Below the pieces are notes generated by a model. That model made no database searches. It saw nothing but the letters and a program-made list of their open reading frames with translations, and was not told the DNA's origin. Shown in pieces: positions 61,307 through 64,000 of a stretch of DNA of 64,000 bases (the first letter of the stretch is position 1; every line of letters starts with the position of its first letter). Source of the stretch: Taxillus chinensis (Eukaryota > Streptophyta > Magnoliopsida > Santalales > Loranthaceae); the NCBI GenBank assembly GCA_023512835.1, contig CM042087.1:40986517-41050516 (forward strand), written 5' to 3'. The position numbers and the translations under genes are program-made.

Positions 61307-62470
61307 GGAATCAACTTCGAGTAGTAGGCTAGGCTCCTTCAGGGGCTCAGCTCCTCCTTCTCCTCAGCTCGATCGCGGCCATGGATGTCGTCGGCGACGG
61401 CGGGTCCCTTGGATACTGCGATCCAGAGGACGGGTGTTGTTGGTGCATGCTTTGTGTTGTCGCTGCCTGAGCCTGACTGTTGTCGGATGCAAAAGGACGC
61501 GAAAACGACGTAGCTTCAGCTCGCATTGCTTTCTTAATGCTAATTCGTAATTACTTAAATCCCCATATGCTATGGGGCCGAAATTACGTTTTTGGTCTCC
61601 TAAATTAAAAATGGTACCAATTTATAAGGGATAAGTATAAGAAAATCATATTTCAAATTTATTTTACCGAAATATGATTCATTCTAACCTAAAGCCGGGA
61701 TTTATTCAGCTTAATATTGTCTTTTATATACATAAGGAGGGCTGGAGGGCTTGAAACGAATTATTTCTATCTTGAACCTATTATAAAATTCTTAACCAGA
61801 TAAATTTATTTTAAATCTATCCCAAATCTTAATTATATTAATTTTAAATTCATTTTATTAGAGGCGAATAACTGATATAACCTATTACATTGTCGTCTTT
61901 ATCTTAATTTTGCTTCGGCTAATAATTTGTATAAATGCATGCTAATATAATTCAGTATAAACATAAAAAATATTAATAAGGGAAAAATATGATGAGGTTT
62001 GTTTTATTTCCACCATAAATTAACATTTAAATGCTTGCTAAACATCACTAATTTGAAATGAATACATAATATAGCATTAAATTTTTGAAAATACTAGAAA
62101 TAAAACATTAAATTTTATATTAATTTGATGAAATTAATTTCAATATTTTTTATAATCTTAATTAAATTTATTTTAAAACGAAATATAGCTTATCTCATAA
62201 TAATTATATTTGATACTTTAAAACAAAAACTGGTTTAGGTTTTTTGTTTTTTTTGTTCACCGTGTAGGTTTGCTGTAGAGCTCTTCATCGAAGCTGGGGG
62301 TGTATGCATTGGCTCTTCCATACATCATAATCGATTCAAACCGTATTGAGTGGGCCGTTAGATATTATTACATATAATCTTCCTGCTGTATTTCTGATAA
62401 TTTTTGGCGCTTCGGTTGTTGCTTTTGTGTTGTCTAGTTGGTGGTTGCTTGCATAGTATACTTGTTCACG
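61307..62470. promoter_or_regulatory. Shared spacer between divergent CASPL and ERMP1-like genes
   Basis: The 1.16 kb between two divergent start codons. The first ~200 bases next to CASPL are GC-rich, consistent with its leader. The middle is AT-rich, and 62.22-62.46 kb precedes the ERMP1-like start. No distinct core element can be named. Confidence 0.4.
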
Positions 62471-63529
62471 ATGCGACAGAGGGTTCAAAGTCACGCATCA
62501 AAACCTATGCCACCGGACACTAATGAGGCAACCACGGGCACGCAGGAGGAGGTAACCCGAAACAGGGTGAAACATCCAAGTAGGTCTGGCTTGGTGCTTC
62601 TGGCACTGTTCCTTGTGGCCATACATGCCTCCTGGGCCATTCATCATTATCAGTTCCAGAGCTTGCCCGTGCCTCTTACTGCTGATCAAGCAGGCAAGAG
62701 GGGTTTCTCAGAAGAAGAAGCAATGAAACATGTCAAAGCCTTGACTCAATTGGGTCCTCGTCCCGTTGGTTCAGAAGGACTTGATTTGGCACTCCAGGTT
62801 CATCCATTGATCCCAAAATTTAAATTTTTTTGTTTTGTTTTGGTTTTTTGTTTCTGGGTTCGTCTTACTTAGACCTTGATTATGTAGGGATTCTTTCTTT
62901 GGACAACTATTTGCATATAATGTCATTTTAAAGTGGTCGAGGCAAACTGTTATAGTTGTCTGTTACGCGGGCACTTCAAAATATTAGGTTTTGTTGCTCC
63001 TCAAGGGAGCTACAAAGTTTTTTAGGTTATAGAGACATGTATTCTTTGATTTTTCGGAAAAAAGAATTGGATTACAACTTTGCTGTAGGTCGCCATCGCA
63101 GCTTCATTGGTTTCTCTTTTGCTTCTGCTATTTCCATTTGGGAATATGTGAGTCTGAAACTTTCCTGTGGTCACTTTAATATATCTTATCACTTAGTAAA
63201 ACATCCGTTTTAGGTGTTTTGATTTCCTCTGTCAATCATGTGCTGTACTAGTTTTGTAAGGTTTTTTTTTTGATGTGCTTTTTATCACAGTATGTTTTGG
63301 CAGTATCCGAAAAAATCAAGAAAATGGCTCACTGGGAGGTTGATGTTCAATTGGATTTCTTTCATGCAAAGACTGGTGCAAACCGTCTGGTCAGTGGCCT
63401 GTTTACGGGGAAAACGCTTGTTTATTCAGATCTAAATCATATCATATTACGAATCCTCCCAAAACATGCATCTGAAGCAGAAGAAAATGCTATTCTGGTT
63501 TCTTCTCACATTGATACTGTTTTCTCAAC
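62471..63529 (+). CDS. ERMP1-like M28 metallopeptidase, 5' part
   Basis: Two exons, 62471-62797 and 63291-63529 (CAG|GTTCAT, CACAG|TAT, AAC|GTATGC), encode the first 188 residues; the gene continues past the window edge. ERMP1-type proteins are multi-pass ER membrane zinc peptidases of family M28. Residues 1-39 form a polar cytosolic tail and a helix spans ~40-58. GPRPVGSEG (95-103) is the conserved start of the peptidase domain. The first zinc-binding pair is His182 and Asp184 in SSHIDTVFS. Met at 62471 is preferred over the in-frame 62438, because the shorter start gives the usual charged N-terminus before the helix; this is a judgement. The next expected block (GDCSSC..) is not found before the window ends, so intron 2 is at least 470 bases. 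Confidence 0.88.
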
Positions 63530-64000
63530 GTATGCTCCATTTTGTCTCTGCATTTCAAATTCTGTGCATAGATTCAAACTGTGAATTTGTGTTTATATTT
63601 TTATTTAGGATTTGGATTGTGGTTTCAATGAGAAGTCTACCCTTGTTCTTGTAGGTTGGCAGGATCATGTCTGTAATAGAACTAGCGTCTCTAGGATCTT
63701 TCAAGCTACTCAATGTATTGTAAAAAGAGTCTATATAGGTTGATCAATGAAACAGCTTCTAGACACTGACTCTCCATGATGCCAAGAACCAGAATTGTTT
63801 TCGTGATTCTGGTAGTTCTTTGATAGTATTTAGTAACTGGGGCAGGAGGATTTTAGAGTTGTGATTTCGTTAATTGGACACAATTGTTGAATTAATAGAA
63901 ATTTTCGTGTCAGAGAGAGAGCTGGTGACAAATTTTAGTTTTAGTGTCCTGAATGCAAGTCAGGTCATGGAATTGAACTTTCCTATAGACTATAGTGATA
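63530..64000 (+). other. ERMP1-like intron 2, incomplete
   Basis: Begins with donor GTATGC. A stretch at ~63656-63720 after a TTGTAG looks acceptor-like, but in the required phase it reads into stops within ten codons and lacks the expected GDCSSC sequence, so I treat it as intron. Confidence 0.6.

Noticed and set aside
1..64000. CRISPR array, bacterial operons, prophage or organellar insertion
   Set aside because: No regularly spaced repeats, no prokaryotic gene organisation and no recognisable plastid or mitochondrial genes; the window is plant nuclear DNA.

Overview
The window reads as nuclear DNA of a flowering plant. Its genes are interrupted by GT-AG introns, and the families present are plant ones: a P-class pentatricopeptide repeat (PPR) protein, the fused plastid aminodeoxychorismate synthase, a patatin-III protein, a PIP2 aquaporin, cytosolic uL11, a three-finger ZAT-type repressor, a CASP-like membrane protein and an ER M28 metallopeptidase. 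Intergenic DNA is AT-rich and full of microsatellites and small transposon relics. The species cannot be fixed from sequence alone.

Layout. 0-2.95 kb: no gene. 2.96-4.52 kb (-): intronless PPR gene. 6.14-18.08 kb (+): ADCS, which I reconstruct as 13 coding exons giving 903 residues with every intron phase closing; its introns hold a duplicated block, a hAT-like MITE and a tRNA-derived SINE. 18.3-26.8 kb: gene-free, with long (AT)n runs, an odd C-homopolymer block and a 27-G run. 26.8-29.1 kb (-): two-exon patatin-like protein, class III. 29.1-34.6 kb: gene-free. 34.6-38.8 kb: broken coding relic, Ty1/copia-like remnant and a 1.16-kb tandem duplication ending 31 bp beyond the aquaporin stop codon. 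38.8-40.9 kb (-): four-exon PIP2 aquaporin. 41-50.5 kb: gene-poor, with a G-box-rich promoter-like island and GC-rich coding-like fragments. 50.5-51.0 kb (-): ribosomal protein uL11 with a telo-box/TATA promoter. 53.9-55.7 kb (-): C2H2 repressor. 58.1-61.3 kb (-): three-exon CASPL5A-type gene. 62.5 kb to the end (+): first two exons of an ERMP1-like peptidase that runs off the window.

The genes are unrelated housekeeping, membrane and regulatory genes and do not form a pathway cluster. ADCS makes aminodeoxychorismate for plastid p-aminobenzoate and folate synthesis; the PPR protein probably acts on organelle RNA; PIP2 moves water across the plasma membrane. I found no convincing new multi-gene system. 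The most interesting non-genic signals are the repeated block inside ADCS introns, the tandem duplication carrying a short-LTR copia relic plus the aquaporin 3' flank, and the orphan promoter-like island near 43.6-44.0 kb.
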